Of a stretch of 64,000 nucleotides of DNA, positions 1 to 8,432 are shown one piece after another. The stretch lies in contig NZ_LMJT01000005.1 of NCBI RefSeq assembly GCF_001429395.1, positions 213,501 to 277,500 of the forward strand, in the 5' to 3' direction. Made by a program: the position numbers and the translations under genes. Source of the stretch: Allobosea sp. Root381. GTDB taxonomy: Bacteria > Pseudomonadota > Alphaproteobacteria > Rhizobiales > Beijerinckiaceae. Positions within the stretch are counted from its first letter, which is position 1. The number at the start of each line of letters is the position of its first letter. The notes beneath the pieces are model-generated. The model searched no databases, was not told the origin of the DNA, and worked only from the letters and a program-made list of their open reading frames with translations.

Positions 1-209
1 GCATGGACTGCCACAAGCGCGAGTTCACCGAGGGCTCGGGCGCGCCGATGATCAGCGTCACCCATTTCCAGGACCGCGACGGGCAGGTGCTCTCGGATGT
101 GACGCCGCGCCGCTATTTCTGCACGGCTTGCCATGTCCAGCAGACCGACGTCCAGCCGCTGGTCCGGAACGAGTTCCGGGACGCCAAGGACATCGGGCGG
201 AAGCCGTAA
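1..209 (+). CDS. napB: NapB, diheme cytochrome c subunit of periplasmic nitrate reductase (3' part)
   Basis: This is the 3' end of a gene cut by the window edge. The first codons read (C)MDCH, so the window opens inside the first CxxCH heme motif. A second motif, CTACH, follows near residue 41, within an RRYFC-x-x-CH context typical of NapB. NapB is the small periplasmic electron-transfer subunit that passes electrons from NapC to the molybdenum enzyme NapA. The stop codon lies 12 bp before napC, which fits a nap operon whose napA would lie just left of the window. The C-terminal 68 residues are intact. The family call is firm; the 5' half cannot be judged. Confidence 0.93.
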   Translation, partial: MDCHKREFTEGSGAPMISVTHFQDRDGQVLSDVTPRRYFCTACHVQQTDVQPLVRNEFRDAKDIGRKP

Positions 210-221
210 CGGGACAGGATC

Positions 222-935
222 ATGGCTAGGCTCAAATCCTTCATCCGCTGGTGCTGGAACAGCCTCGTGGCGTTCTGGCGCATCATCAGCCGGCCCAGCG
301 CCTATCTGCCGCTCGGCTTCCTGACGGTCGGCGGCTTCGTCTGCGGCGTTATCTTCTGGGGCGGCTTCAACACCGCGCTCGAGGTCACCAACACCGAGAA
401 GTTCTGCACCTCCTGTCACGAGATGCGCGACAACGTCTATCAGGAGCTGACCCAGACGGTGCATTTCCAGAACCGCTCCGGCGTGCGCGCCACCTGCCCG
501 GATTGCCACGTTCCGCATAACTGGACTGACAAGATCGCCCGCAAGATGCAGGCATCCAAGGAGGTCTGGGGCAAGATCTTCGGCACGATCTCGACGCGCG
601 AAAAGTTCCTCGACATGCGCCTCGAGCTCGCCAAGCACGAATGGGCGCGCCTCAAGGCCAACGACTCGCTCGAATGCCGGAACTGCCATTCTTCGGTGGC
701 TATGGACTTCACCAAGCAGACGCGCCGGGCGGCCGAAATCCACAGCCGCTTCCTGACCACCGGCGAGAAGACCTGCATCGACTGCCACAAGGGCATCGCT
801 CATCTCCTGCCGGACATGAGGGGCATCGAGCCCGGCTGGAAAGATGCGCCGGAGCTGCAGGGCAAGGGCAGTGCGTACCTGCACGCCCCGGAGCAGGCCG
901 TGCGTACCTATCTGGCGGAGATCGAGACGCGCTGA
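222..935 (+). CDS. napC: NapC, membrane-anchored tetraheme c-type cytochrome
   Basis: 237 residues, NapC/NirT family. An N-terminal membrane anchor (about residues 25-50) precedes a periplasmic domain with four CxxCH heme motifs: CTSCH, CPDCH, CRNCH and CIDCH. It oxidises membrane quinol and reduces NapB for periplasmic nitrate reduction. The ATG has GGGACAGGA just upstream and lies 12 bp after napB, so the two are cotranscribed. It is normal length for the family and appears to be the last nap gene, because 326 bp of non-coding sequence follow. Confidence 0.95.
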   Translation: MARLKSFIRWCWNSLVAFWRIISRPSAYLPLGFLTVGGFVCGVIFWGGFNTALEVTNTEKFCTSCHEMRDNVYQELTQTVHFQNRSGVRATCPDCHVPHNWTDKIARKMQASKEVWGKIFGTISTREKFLDMRLELAKHEWARLKANDSLECRNCHSSVAMDFTKQTRRAAEIHSRFLTTGEKTCIDCHKGIAHLLPDMRGIEPGWKDAPELQGKGSAYLHAPEQAVRTYLAEIETR

Positions 936-1261
936 TCGCTGCCTACGGAGCCAGCGATACCGACGGGCCGCGCGGCTGCCCTCCATCGCCGCGCGTTCCG
1001 GGATGACCCGCTCGGGGTTTCAACCTGAGCATATCGGATGCTCTGGGACATTTTGTCCGACCATCCCGGCGGCAAAATGGGTATTTGAAATGTCACTTCT
1101 GTGCGATACGCCATGAATGCTGGCTTGGTGGCGTACGACGCCTGACGGCCGGAACAGGCTGGCGCGCTTCCGGCGAGAAGCTGTCGTCGAGATCACCTGC
1201 GGTTCCGGCAGAGGCGCCTGTCAGGCGCTCGACGCCGAGCCTGCGGCTGAGGGAGTGAACC
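936..1261. other. Intergenic region between napC and ccoN
   Basis: 326 bp without a supported gene; short open frames here have no start signals or recognisable product. It should hold the cco promoter. No FNR/FixK box (TTGAT-N4-ATCAA) is visible on either strand. A RegR-like palindrome is present at 1045-1059 and a half-site lies at 1089-1096 on the minus strand (GTGACATT). A GAGGGAG ribosome binding site at 1249-1255 precedes the ccoN start. Confidence 0.6.
1045..1059. promoter_or_regulatory. Putative RegR/RegA-family (PrrA/ActR) binding site upstream of ccoN
   Basis: The sequence GGGACATTTTGTCCG contains a perfect 5-3-5 palindrome (GGACA-TTT-TGTCC). It agrees with the first 13 of 15 positions of the RegR consensus known from Bradyrhizobium (GNG[A/G]C[A/G]TTNNGNCGC). 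It lies about 200 bp before the ccoN start. RegA/PrrA/RegR regulators are known to control cbb3 and related redox genes in alphaproteobacteria; that this copy is used is inference. Confidence 0.45.
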
Positions 1262-2923
1262 GTGGTTGCTGCACTCACACTCGCGGAACGACAGAGCGCC
1301 ATCGCCATATCCGCGCTCGTCGCGATGTGCGGGCTGGCCATGGCCATCGCCGGAAGCGACGACCTGCTGGGCGCACATGGCGTCATCGTCCTGATCTTCG
1401 GGCTCGGCTGCAGCGCGCTCGTCATGTCGCGCTATTTCGCGCCGGAGCCGTCTGAAGAGCGGCTAACGCGCTATTATGACGACCCGATCAGGGTCGGCAT
1501 CATCCTCTCCCTGGGCTGGGCCGTGGTCGGCATGTTCTTCGGCGTCTGGGTTGCCGCGCTGCTGGCCTGGCCGGACCTGACTTTCGACGCGCCCTGGGCC
1601 AGCTTCGGCCGCCTCAGGCCCGTGCACACCTCGGGCGTCATCTTCGGCTTCGGCGGCAATGCGCTGATCGCAACCTCCTTCCATGTGCTGCAGCGCACCA
1701 CGCGGGCACGCCTGCCGGATCAGCTCAGCCCCTGGTTCGTCCTGCTGGGCTACAACCTGTTCTGCGCGGTCGCGGCCAGCGGCTACCTGATGGGCGTGAC
1801 CCAGTCGAAGGAATATGCCGAGCCCGAATGGTACGCCGACATCTGGCTGGTCGTCGTCTGGGTCGTCTACTTCCTGATCTATCTGCGCACGCTGCAGCGG
1901 CGCAAGGAACCGCATATCTACGTCGCCAACTGGTACTACATGGCCTTCATCCTGGTCGTGGCGGTGCTGCATATCGTCAACAACCTCGCCGTGCCGATCT
2001 CCTTCGGCCAAGCCAAGAGCTATTCGCTGTTCTCCGGCGTGCAGGATGCGATGACGCAGTGGTGGTACGGCCACAACGCCGTCGCCTTCTTCCTCACCGC
2101 CGGCTTCCTCGGGATGATGTACTACTACCTGCCCAAGCGGGCGGGGCGGCCGATCTTCTCCTACAGGCTGTCGATCATCAGCTTCTGGGGCATCACCTTC
2201 ATGTATATGTGGGCGGGCTCGCACCACCTGCATTACACCGCGCTGCCGCAATGGGTGCAGACGCTGGGCATGACCTTCTCGGTCGTGCTGCTCGTCCCGT
2301 CCTGGGCCTCGGCCGGCAACGCGCTGGCGACCCTCAACGGCGCCTGGGACAAGGTGCGCGACGACGCGACGCTGCGCTTCATGATGGTCGCCGCGGTCTT
2401 CTACGGCATCTCGACCTTCGAGGGCTCGTTCATGGCGATCCGGGCCGTGAACTCGCTCTCGCACTACACCGACTGGACGGTGGGCCATGTCCATGCCGGC
2501 GCGCTCGGCTGGGTGGCGATGATCACCTTCGGCTCGCTCTATGCGCTGGTGCCGTGGATGTGGAACGTGGAGCGCATGTATTCGCCCAGGCTGATCGAGG
2601 TCCATTTCTGGCTCGCGCTCGCCGGGACCATCATCTACGTCTTCGCGATGTGGAACTCGGGCATCATCCAGGGCCTGATGTGGCGGACCTATAACGACAG
2701 CGGCACCCTCGCCTATTCCTTCCTCGACAGTCTTGTCGCAATGCACCCCTACTACATCGCGCGCACCGTCGGCGGCCTGTTGTTCCTGCTCGGCGCGCTC
2801 GTCGCCTGCTACAACGTCTGGATGACGATCCGGAGCGCGCATGCGCGGCTGGCCGCGGGCGCCGGAGAAGGCGACCGCCCCGTTCCTCATGGCGCCGGCG
2901 CGGCGCTGCAGCCCGGGGAGTGA
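1262..2923 (+). CDS. ccoN: CcoN, cbb3-type cytochrome c oxidase subunit I
   Basis: 553 residues, catalytic heme-copper subunit with about 12-14 membrane helices. It binds heme b, heme b3 and CuB and reduces oxygen to water with proton pumping at low oxygen. Family signatures seen are HTSGVIFGFGGNAL, QWWYGHNAVAF, the HHLHYTALP segment and the late HVHAGALGW segment that carries heme ligands. The start is GTG with GAGGGAG 7 bp upstream. It is the first gene of ccoNOQP; the stop overlaps the ribosome binding site of ccoO. Confidence 0.97.
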   Translation: MVAALTLAERQSAIAISALVAMCGLAMAIAGSDDLLGAHGVIVLIFGLGCSALVMSRYFAPEPSEERLTRYYDDPIRVGIILSLGWAVVGMFFGVWVAALLAWPDLTFDAPWASFGRLRPVHTSGVIFGFGGNALIATSFHVLQRTTRARLPDQLSPWFVLLGYNLFCAVAASGYLMGVTQSKEYAEPEWYADIWLVVVWVVYFLIYLRTLQRRKEPHIYVANWYYMAFILVVAVLHIVNNLAVPISFGQAKSYSLFSGVQDAMTQWWYGHNAVAFFLTAGFLGMMYYYLPKRAGRPIFSYRLSIISFWGITFMYMWAGSHHLHYTALPQWVQTLGMTFSVVLLVPSWASAGNALATLNGAWDKVRDDATLRFMMVAAVFYGISTFEGSFMAIRAVNSLSHYTDWTVGHVHAGALGWVAMITFGSLYALVPWMWNVERMYSPRLIEVHFWLALAGTIIYVFAMWNSGIIQGLMWRTYNDSGTLAYSFLDSLVAMHPYYIARTVGGLLFLLGALVACYNVWMTIRSAHARLAAGAGEGDRPVPHGAGAALQPGE

Positions 2924-2928
2924 GCCCG

Positions 2929-3663
2929 ATGCGCGAATTCTTCCATCGCAAGCTCGAGCGCAGCGCCATCGGCTTCGTGCTCGCCATCATCGGCGTTTCG
3001 GCCATCGGCGGCTTCGTCGAGATCGCACCGCTCTTCACCATCGACGAGACGGTCGAGAAGGCGCCGGACATGCGCGTCTACACACCGCTCGAGCTGGCCG
3101 GCCGGAACATCTACATCCGCGAGGGCTGCTACGCCTGCCACAGCCAGATGATCCGCACGCTGCGCGACGAAGTCGAGCGCTACGGCCCGTATTCGCTCGC
3201 CGTCGAATCGAAGTACGACCATCCGATGCTGTGGGGCTCGAAGCGGACCGGGCCCGACATCGCCCGGCTCGGCGGCAAGTATTCGGATGCCTGGCATGTC
3301 GCGCATCTGATCAACCCGCGCGATGTCGTGCCGCAATCGGTGATGCCGAAATATGGGTGGCTGATGCGCACCGAGCTCAGGACCAGCGACCTCGGCAAGC
3401 ACCTCGCCGCGCAGCGCGCCGTCGGCGTGCCCTATACCGACGCGATGATCGCCAATGCGAGCGCCGACGCCTATGGCCAGGCCAGCCCCGACAGCCCCTA
3501 TGCCGGCGGCGTGAGCGAGCGCTACGGGGCGGCGACCAATTTGCGTGCCTTCGACGGTGAACCGAACCGCCTGACCGAGATGGATGCGATGGTGGCCTAT
3601 CTCCAGGTGCTCGGCCGACTGACCGATGCGGCGCATCGCCAGACTGCAGCCAGCGGGGACTGA
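2929..3663 (+). CDS. ccoO: CcoO, cbb3 oxidase monoheme cytochrome c subunit
   Basis: 244 residues. One N-terminal transmembrane helix (about residues 10-30) is followed by a periplasmic cytochrome c domain with a single heme motif in YIREGCYACHSQMIR. It relays electrons from CcoP to CcoN. The ATG at 2929 is preferred over the in-frame GTG at 2920 because GGGGAG at 2915-2920 sits 8 bp upstream. It follows ccoN by 5 bp and precedes ccoQ by 4 bp. Length and order are standard. Confidence 0.96.
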   Translation: MREFFHRKLERSAIGFVLAIIGVSAIGGFVEIAPLFTIDETVEKAPDMRVYTPLELAGRNIYIREGCYACHSQMIRTLRDEVERYGPYSLAVESKYDHPMLWGSKRTGPDIARLGGKYSDAWHVAHLINPRDVVPQSVMPKYGWLMRTELRTSDLGKHLAAQRAVGVPYTDAMIANASADAYGQASPDSPYAGGVSERYGAATNLRAFDGEPNRLTEMDAMVAYLQVLGRLTDAAHRQTAASGD

Positions 3664-3667
3664 CGCC

Positions 3668-3838
3668 ATGGACCTCGACCATCAAACGTTGGTCGGCTTC
3701 GCCAAGAGCTGGGGCCTGTTCTACCTGATCGCCCTCGCCATCGGCGTACTGGTCTATGCGCTGTGGCCTTCGAACCGAGCACGCTTCGACCGCGCCAAGA
3801 ACAGCATTCTCGACAAGGACGACAGGCCGGGGGACTGA
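3668..3838 (+). CDS. ccoQ: CcoQ, small cbb3 oxidase subunit
   Basis: 56 residues with one transmembrane helix (about 17-36, IALAIGVLVYALWP) and a charged cytoplasmic tail. CcoQ/FixQ stabilises the cbb3 complex and helps CcoP assemble. The ATG at 3668 gives the usual length and begins 4 bp after ccoO; a longer reading from 3626 would overlap ccoO and add sequence foreign to the family. Position between ccoO and ccoP confirms the call. Confidence 0.93.
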   Translation: MDLDHQTLVGFAKSWGLFYLIALAIGVLVYALWPSNRARFDRAKNSILDKDDRPGD

Positions 3839-3842
3839 AGCG

Positions 3843-4721
3843 ATGGATCATGCGACACGCGATCCCGTCACCGGGCGGATGACGACAGGCCACGAGTGGA
3901 ACGGCATCGAGGAACTCGATACGCCGATCCCGCGCGTGGTCCTGTTCTTCCTGGTCACGACGACCCTGTTCGCCATCGGGTACTGGCTGTTGATGCCGGC
4001 GTGGCCGCTCGGCTGGACCTACACCAAGGGCCTGCTCGGCATCGACCAGCGTGAGGTGGTGGCCCGGCAGGTGCGGGACGCGGCGGCCGAGCGTGCGAGC
4101 TGGACCAGCCGCATCGCTGATGCCTCCTTCGCCGAGATCGCCGCCGACCCGGCCCTGATGCGCCATGTCCGCGATACCGGGCGCACGCTCTTCTCCGACA
4201 ACTGCGCCGTCTGCCACGGCACCGAGGGCAAGGGCGGGCCGGGCTTCCCCAATCTCGCTGCCGACTCATGGCTCTGGGGCGGCAGCCCCGAAGCCATCGC
4301 GGAGACCATCCGCGTCGGCATCAACGACACGGCCAAGGAGACCCGGGTCTCGCAGATGATGGCCTTCGGCCGCGACGGCCTGCTACAGCGCGAGGAGGTG
4401 CTCGCCGTCGTCGCCTATGTCCGCTCGCTGTCGGGGCAGACGCTGTCGACGCCTGACCAGGCCCGCCTGCCCGCCGGCAAGGAGGTCTTCGACGCCAACT
4501 GCGTCGCTTGCCACGGGCCCGACGGCAAGGGCCTGCACGATCTCGGCGCGCCTGATCTCACCGACGCCCACTGGATCTATGGCGGCGACCTGAATGCGAT
4601 CTTCAACAGCGTCCAGAACGGACGCGTAGGCCATATGCCGAGCTGGGAAGGCCGGCTCTCACCGACCGAGATCAAGCTGCTGGCGCTCTATGTCGGCACG
4701 CTGCCGGGAGCCGGTCGATGA
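3843..4721 (+). CDS. ccoP: CcoP, cbb3 oxidase diheme cytochrome c subunit
   Basis: 292 residues. The N-terminus has the ccoP feature HEWNGIEELDTPIP followed by one transmembrane helix (about residues 33-55), then two cytochrome c domains with CAVCHG and CVACHG heme motifs. It accepts electrons from soluble or membrane cytochrome c and passes them to CcoO. The ATG at 3843 lies 4 bp after ccoQ. Its stop overlaps the next start as ATGA, indicating translational coupling to the 67-residue ORF. Confidence 0.96.
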   Translation: MDHATRDPVTGRMTTGHEWNGIEELDTPIPRVVLFFLVTTTLFAIGYWLLMPAWPLGWTYTKGLLGIDQREVVARQVRDAAAERASWTSRIADASFAEIAADPALMRHVRDTGRTLFSDNCAVCHGTEGKGGPGFPNLAADSWLWGGSPEAIAETIRVGINDTAKETRVSQMMAFGRDGLLQREEVLAVVAYVRSLSGQTLSTPDQARLPAGKEVFDANCVACHGPDGKGLHDLGAPDLTDAHWIYGGDLNAIFNSVQNGRVGHMPSWEGRLSPTEIKLLALYVGTLPGAGR

Positions 4722-4921
4722 CGGCGCGGACAGGAGCCGCTCCGAGCCGCACCGGCCGCCGGCTCCTCTGGCTCGCGCTCGCGGCGACGGTGGCAGCGCT
4801 GCTCATCCTCGCCAATGCGCATCTGGTCTATGTCGCGGTCGGCTCGCAGCCTGCCTGCGTGCCGCATGCCAAGGCGACGGGCGAGGCGGGCCAGTACCGC
4901 GCCGCCCGCCCGGTCTGCTGA
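4718..4921 (+). CDS. Small single-helix membrane protein in the cco operon, function unknown
   Basis: 67 residues: a basic N-terminus, one hydrophobic helix (about residues 17-35, LLWLALAATVAALLILANA), then a short presumably periplasmic tail ending in Cys, with a second Cys at about residue 48. The ATG overlaps the ccoP stop by 4 bp. It occupies the place where ccoG and ccoH normally stand. CcoH/FixH is also a single-helix protein, but it is about 160 residues with a large periplasmic domain, so this is at most a very reduced analogue. I do not recognise it by sequence. Confidence 0.8.
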   Translation: MTARTGAAPSRTGRRLLWLALAATVAALLILANAHLVYVAVGSQPACVPHAKATGEAGQYRAARPVC

Positions 4922-4935
4922 AGGGGAGAGAGCCG

Positions 4936-5721
4936 ATGGGTACGATCGAGAACGGCCGCGACATTCCCCTGCCTCTCGCGGCACAGCGTCGCCGCAACCT
5001 GCCTGCGAGCGCTGCGTTCGACTGGCTCGGCGCCGGCATGCGCGACCTGTTTCACAATCCCTTGCCGAGCCTGGTCTACGGCTTCGCCGTCTTCCTGATC
5101 TCGATTTCGATCGTCTGGGGGCTGTTCCGCCTCAGCCTGGACTACATCCTGTTCCCCGCTCTGGCGGGTTTCATGGTGGTCGGTCCGGTGCTGGCGATCG
5201 GCCTCTACCAGAAGAGCCGCGACATCGGGACGGGAGAGCCGGTCAGCCTCCGGCGCATGATCTTCGTCAGGGCGGCCTCCGGCGGACAGGTCTGGTACAC
5301 TGGCGCCATCCTGTGCCTGCTGATGCTGGTCTGGATGCGGGCCGCCGTCATCATCTACGCCCTGTTCTTCGGGTTGCGACCCTTCCCCGGCTTCGGGGAC
5401 GTCCTGACCATGCTGATTTCGACATCTGAGGGCTGGGCGATGCTGCTGGTCGGCACGGCCGTCGGCGGGCTGTTCGCGGCGTTCTCCTTCGCCATCAGCA
5501 CCTTCGCCATCCCGATGCTGCTCGACGAACGCGTCGATGCCTTCACGGCGATGGGAACCAGCATCTCGATGGTCTGGAACAACATGCCGGTGATGCTGGC
5601 CTGGGGCGCCATCGTCCTCGGGCTCTTCGCACTCAGCGTGGCGACCGGGCTTCTCGGGTTGATCGTCGCCTTCCCGCTGCTGGGCCACGCCACCTGGCAC
5701 AGTTACCGGGCGATCAGATGA
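4936..5721 (+). CDS. DUF2189 integral membrane protein
   Basis: 261 residues with about six transmembrane helices, resembling DUF2189 proteins; the GPVLAIGLYQKSRDIGTGEP segment after the second helix is typical. The ATG at 4936 is chosen because GGGGAGAG at 4923-4930 precedes it and earlier in-frame starts overlap the 67-residue ORF. Its stop overlaps the ccoI start as ATGA. No biochemical function is known to me for DUF2189. Being translationally coupled to ccoI suggests a part in oxidase assembly or copper or heme supply; that is inference. Confidence 0.85.
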   Translation: MGTIENGRDIPLPLAAQRRRNLPASAAFDWLGAGMRDLFHNPLPSLVYGFAVFLISISIVWGLFRLSLDYILFPALAGFMVVGPVLAIGLYQKSRDIGTGEPVSLRRMIFVRAASGGQVWYTGAILCLLMLVWMRAAVIIYALFFGLRPFPGFGDVLTMLISTSEGWAMLLVGTAVGGLFAAFSFAISTFAIPMLLDERVDAFTAMGTSISMVWNNMPVMLAWGAIVLGLFALSVATGLLGLIVAFPLLGHATWHSYRAIR

Positions 5722-7979
5722 GCTGCTGCCCGCCACCGCTCGCCTCCTACGAAGCGTTCGACGGCACGGCGGCGCGGCAGGAGATCAGGCTCGCCAGCCG
5801 TGAGTTGGACGGCGGCCTCAGGCAGAGCGATTTCTCGGTGCCGGGCGTCCATTGTGCCGCCTGCATCCGCGCGCTCGAGTCCGGGCTGATGCGGGTCGCC
5901 GGCGTCGAGCATGCGCGGGTCAATCTCTCGACGCGGCGCGTCGCGGTGAAGTGGCGCGGTGAGGAACCGCCGGACCTTCTGGCCGCACTGGCCGCGCTCG
6001 GCTATCCCGGCCATCTCTATGAGAACGAGGCCGACCGAGCCGATCCCGAGCTCTCCCGGCTCGTGCGGGCGCTGGCGGTTTCCGGCTTCGCCGCGATGAA
6101 CATCATGCTGCTCTCGGTTTCGGTCTGGTCGGGCGCCGAACCGGAAACCCGCAGCGCCTTCCACTGGATCTCCGCGGCGCTGGCGCTGCCCTGCCTCATC
6201 TATTCGGGCCGGGTCTTCTTCGCCTCCGCCTGGGCGGCTCTGAGGCAGGGCCGGACCAATATGGACGTGCCGATCTCGATCGGCATCTGCCTGGCCTTCG
6301 GCCTTAGCCTTTACGATACCTTCCATGACGGCCCGCATGCCTATTTCGACGCGGCGACCTCGCTGATCTTCTTCCTGCTGATCGGCCGCACCCTCGACCA
6401 TCTCATGCGGGAGAAGGCGCGCGTCGCGGTCCGCGGCCTGATGCGCCTCGCCGCGCGCGGCGCGACCGTGCTGCGCCCGGATGGCAGCCGCGACTACCTG
6501 CCCTTGGCGGACATCGAGCCCGGCATGCGGCTCTCCCTCGCCGCCGGCGACCGCATCCCCGTCGATGGCGTGATCGAGGCAGGCGTTTCCGAGATCGACT
6601 GCGCCATCATCACTGGCGAGAGCGCCCCGCAACCGGCAGCGCCCGGCTTGGACGTGCGGGCGGGGGCGCTCAACCTCTCGGGGCCACTGATCGTCACGGC
6701 CTCGGCAAGGGCCCGCGATTCCTTCCTGGCCGAGATGGTACGGTTGATGGAGGCGGCCGAGGGCGGGCGCGCCCGCTATCGCCGGCTCGCCGACCGGGCG
6801 GCGGCGCTCTATTCGCCCGTCGTCCATGCCACGGCCTTCCTGACCTTCCTCGGCTGGCTCGTTGCCACCGGCGACTGGCACCGCGCGATCACCATCGCCA
6901 TCGCCGTGCTGATCATCACCTGCCCCTGCGCGCTCGGCCTCGCAGTCCCGATCGTCCAGGTCGTGGCGTCGCGGCGGCTGTTCGAGAACGGCATCATGGT
7001 CAAGGACGGCTCGGCGATCGAGCGGATGGCGCTGGTCGATACCGTCGCCTTCGACAAGACCGGCACCCTGACGCTCGGCCAGCCGCGCCTCGCCAACGCC
7101 GCCGAAATCGCCCCAGTCGATCTCGCACTCGCCGCCACACTCGCGAGCCGCTCCGCCCATCCGCTCTCGCGCGCCATCGCCGCGGCCGCGCCGACTGGCG
7201 ACATCGCGCTGACCGAGATCCGCGAACATCCGGGCTATGGCCTCGAGGCACGGCTGGACGGCCGGCTCTACCGGCTCGGCCGGGCCGAATGGGCGCTTGC
7301 GGGAGACCGAGCCAGGCAAGAGGCCGGCACCGTGCTCTCGCGCGACGGCGCACTCCTCGCCCGCTTCGCCTTCGACGAGACGCTACGCCCGCAGGCCAGG
7401 GCGGCGGTCGAGACCCTGCGAGCGGAAGGGCTCGAAATCGAACTCCTCTCCGGCGACACGCCCGCTGCCGTGAACCGCATGGCGACCGCGCTCGGCATCA
7501 CAGACGTCGCCGCGGCCTTGCTTCCGGCCCAGAAGGTCGAGCGGCTCGGCACCCTGGCCGCGGCCGGCCGCAAGGTCTTGATGGTCGGCGACGGACTCAA
7601 CGACGCGCCGGCGCTCGCCGCCGCGCATGTCTCGATGGCCCCGGCCTCGGCCGCCGATATCGGCCGCAACGCCGCGGATTTCGTCTTCCTGCATGACGGG
7701 CTCGACGCGGTGCCGCGGGCCTTCGCGGTCGCGCGCAACGCCGGCCGCCTGGTGCGGCAGAATTTTGCGCTGGCGATCGGCTACAACGCCATCGCCCTGC
7801 CGGTCGCGATCGCCGGATACGTCACCCCGCTGATCGCCGCATTGGCGATGTCGTTGTCATCGATCCTCGTCGTCGCCAACGCGCTGCGCCTCGACGCCCG
7901 ACCGAACCTTCCCGGCCCGGCTGCTTCCGGCACCGGGGCCACGACCAGCCTGATGCCCGCCTGGAAATCGGGCGAATGA
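5718..7979 (+). CDS. ccoI: CcoI/FixI, copper-transporting P1B-type ATPase for cbb3 assembly
   Basis: 753 residues. An N-terminal heavy-metal domain has the CAAC metal site at residues 46-49. The core follows with eight predicted helices, the CPC membrane metal site at about 402-404, the phosphorylation motif D446-KTGT, and the MVGDGLNDAPAL hinge motif. It exports copper to the periplasmic side for CuB insertion into CcoN. The extreme N-terminus also has a CC pair (residues 3-4). It is coupled by ATGA overlaps to both the DUF2189 gene and ccoS. Confidence 0.95.
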   Translation: MSCCPPPLASYEAFDGTAARQEIRLASRELDGGLRQSDFSVPGVHCAACIRALESGLMRVAGVEHARVNLSTRRVAVKWRGEEPPDLLAALAALGYPGHLYENEADRADPELSRLVRALAVSGFAAMNIMLLSVSVWSGAEPETRSAFHWISAALALPCLIYSGRVFFASAWAALRQGRTNMDVPISIGICLAFGLSLYDTFHDGPHAYFDAATSLIFFLLIGRTLDHLMREKARVAVRGLMRLAARGATVLRPDGSRDYLPLADIEPGMRLSLAAGDRIPVDGVIEAGVSEIDCAIITGESAPQPAAPGLDVRAGALNLSGPLIVTASARARDSFLAEMVRLMEAAEGGRARYRRLADRAAALYSPVVHATAFLTFLGWLVATGDWHRAITIAIAVLIITCPCALGLAVPIVQVVASRRLFENGIMVKDGSAIERMALVDTVAFDKTGTLTLGQPRLANAAEIAPVDLALAATLASRSAHPLSRAIAAAAPTGDIALTEIREHPGYGLEARLDGRLYRLGRAEWALAGDRARQEAGTVLSRDGALLARFAFDETLRPQARAAVETLRAEGLEIELLSGDTPAAVNRMATALGITDVAAALLPAQKVERLGTLAAAGRKVLMVGDGLNDAPALAAAHVSMAPASAADIGRNAADFVFLHDGLDAVPRAFAVARNAGRLVRQNFALAIGYNAIALPVAIAGYVTPLIAALAMSLSSILVVANALRLDARPNLPGPAASGTGATTSLMPAWKSGE

Positions 7980-8185
7980 GCAGCCTGGTCTTCCTGGTTC
8001 CGCTGGCGCTGGTGCTCGGCGGAACCGCGCTGGCGGCATTCCTCTGGTCGCTGCGCAGCGGGCAGTACGAGGATCTCGACGGCGCCGCCGAGCGCATCCT
8101 CCTGGACGAGGAAGGCGACGCGCCTGAGGAAGACAAGACAAGGAACGCGCCTGGTGCCCGGGATCGCGATCCCGATCGATCATGA
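7976..8185 (+). CDS. ccoS: CcoS, cbb3 oxidase maturation protein
   Basis: 69 residues: one N-terminal helix (about residues 4-25) followed by the family feature WSLRSGQYEDLDGAAERIL and an acidic tail. CcoS/FixS is required for cofactor insertion into CcoN. The start overlaps the ccoI stop by 4 bp, and the gene closes the operon. Confidence 0.94.
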   Translation: MSSLVFLVPLALVLGGTALAAFLWSLRSGQYEDLDGAAERILLDEEGDAPEEDKTRNAPGARDRDPDRS

Positions 8186-8254
8186 CTGCAATCGAGCCCT
8201 GTCTCGAGCGCCGGGGATACCGCGCTTGGCTCAGGGCATTCTGATTTTCACGCA

Positions 8255-8304
8255 CGACGTCAGCCCGGACAAGCTGCGAAGCAGCGCCGATCCGGGATCC
8301 ATCG
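8255..8304. repeat. Palindromic intergenic repeat between convergent genes
   Basis: Nested inverted repeats: CCCGGA (8264-8269) with TCCGGG (8291-8296), enclosing GCTGC-GAA-GCAGC. The motif resembles a dispersed element seen again in diverged form at 17931-18050 and 25388-25433 (cgtcat-ccgg type). It sits between the ends of ccoS and the minus-strand hydrolase and could act as a bidirectional transcript end, although no T-run follows. The rest of 8186-8432 shows nothing coding. Confidence 0.5.
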
Positions 8305-8432
8305 CAGAGTTATGATACGAGGACCATCCATCCGGATGGCCCGCAGGAAGCTCCCGCCTATGCCTTCGGCGGGTTGCGGTCCGGAGATCGCATCACGAGG
8401 CTCGCCTTGGTCGAGTCCGACACGACCGGCCT

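Noticed and set aside
936..1261. FNR/FixK box before ccoN
   Set aside because: I looked for TTGAT-N4-ATCAA and close variants on both strands and saw none.
5703..7319. A 538-residue minus-strand open frame
   Set aside because: It is antisense to ccoI, which has all P-type ATPase motifs.
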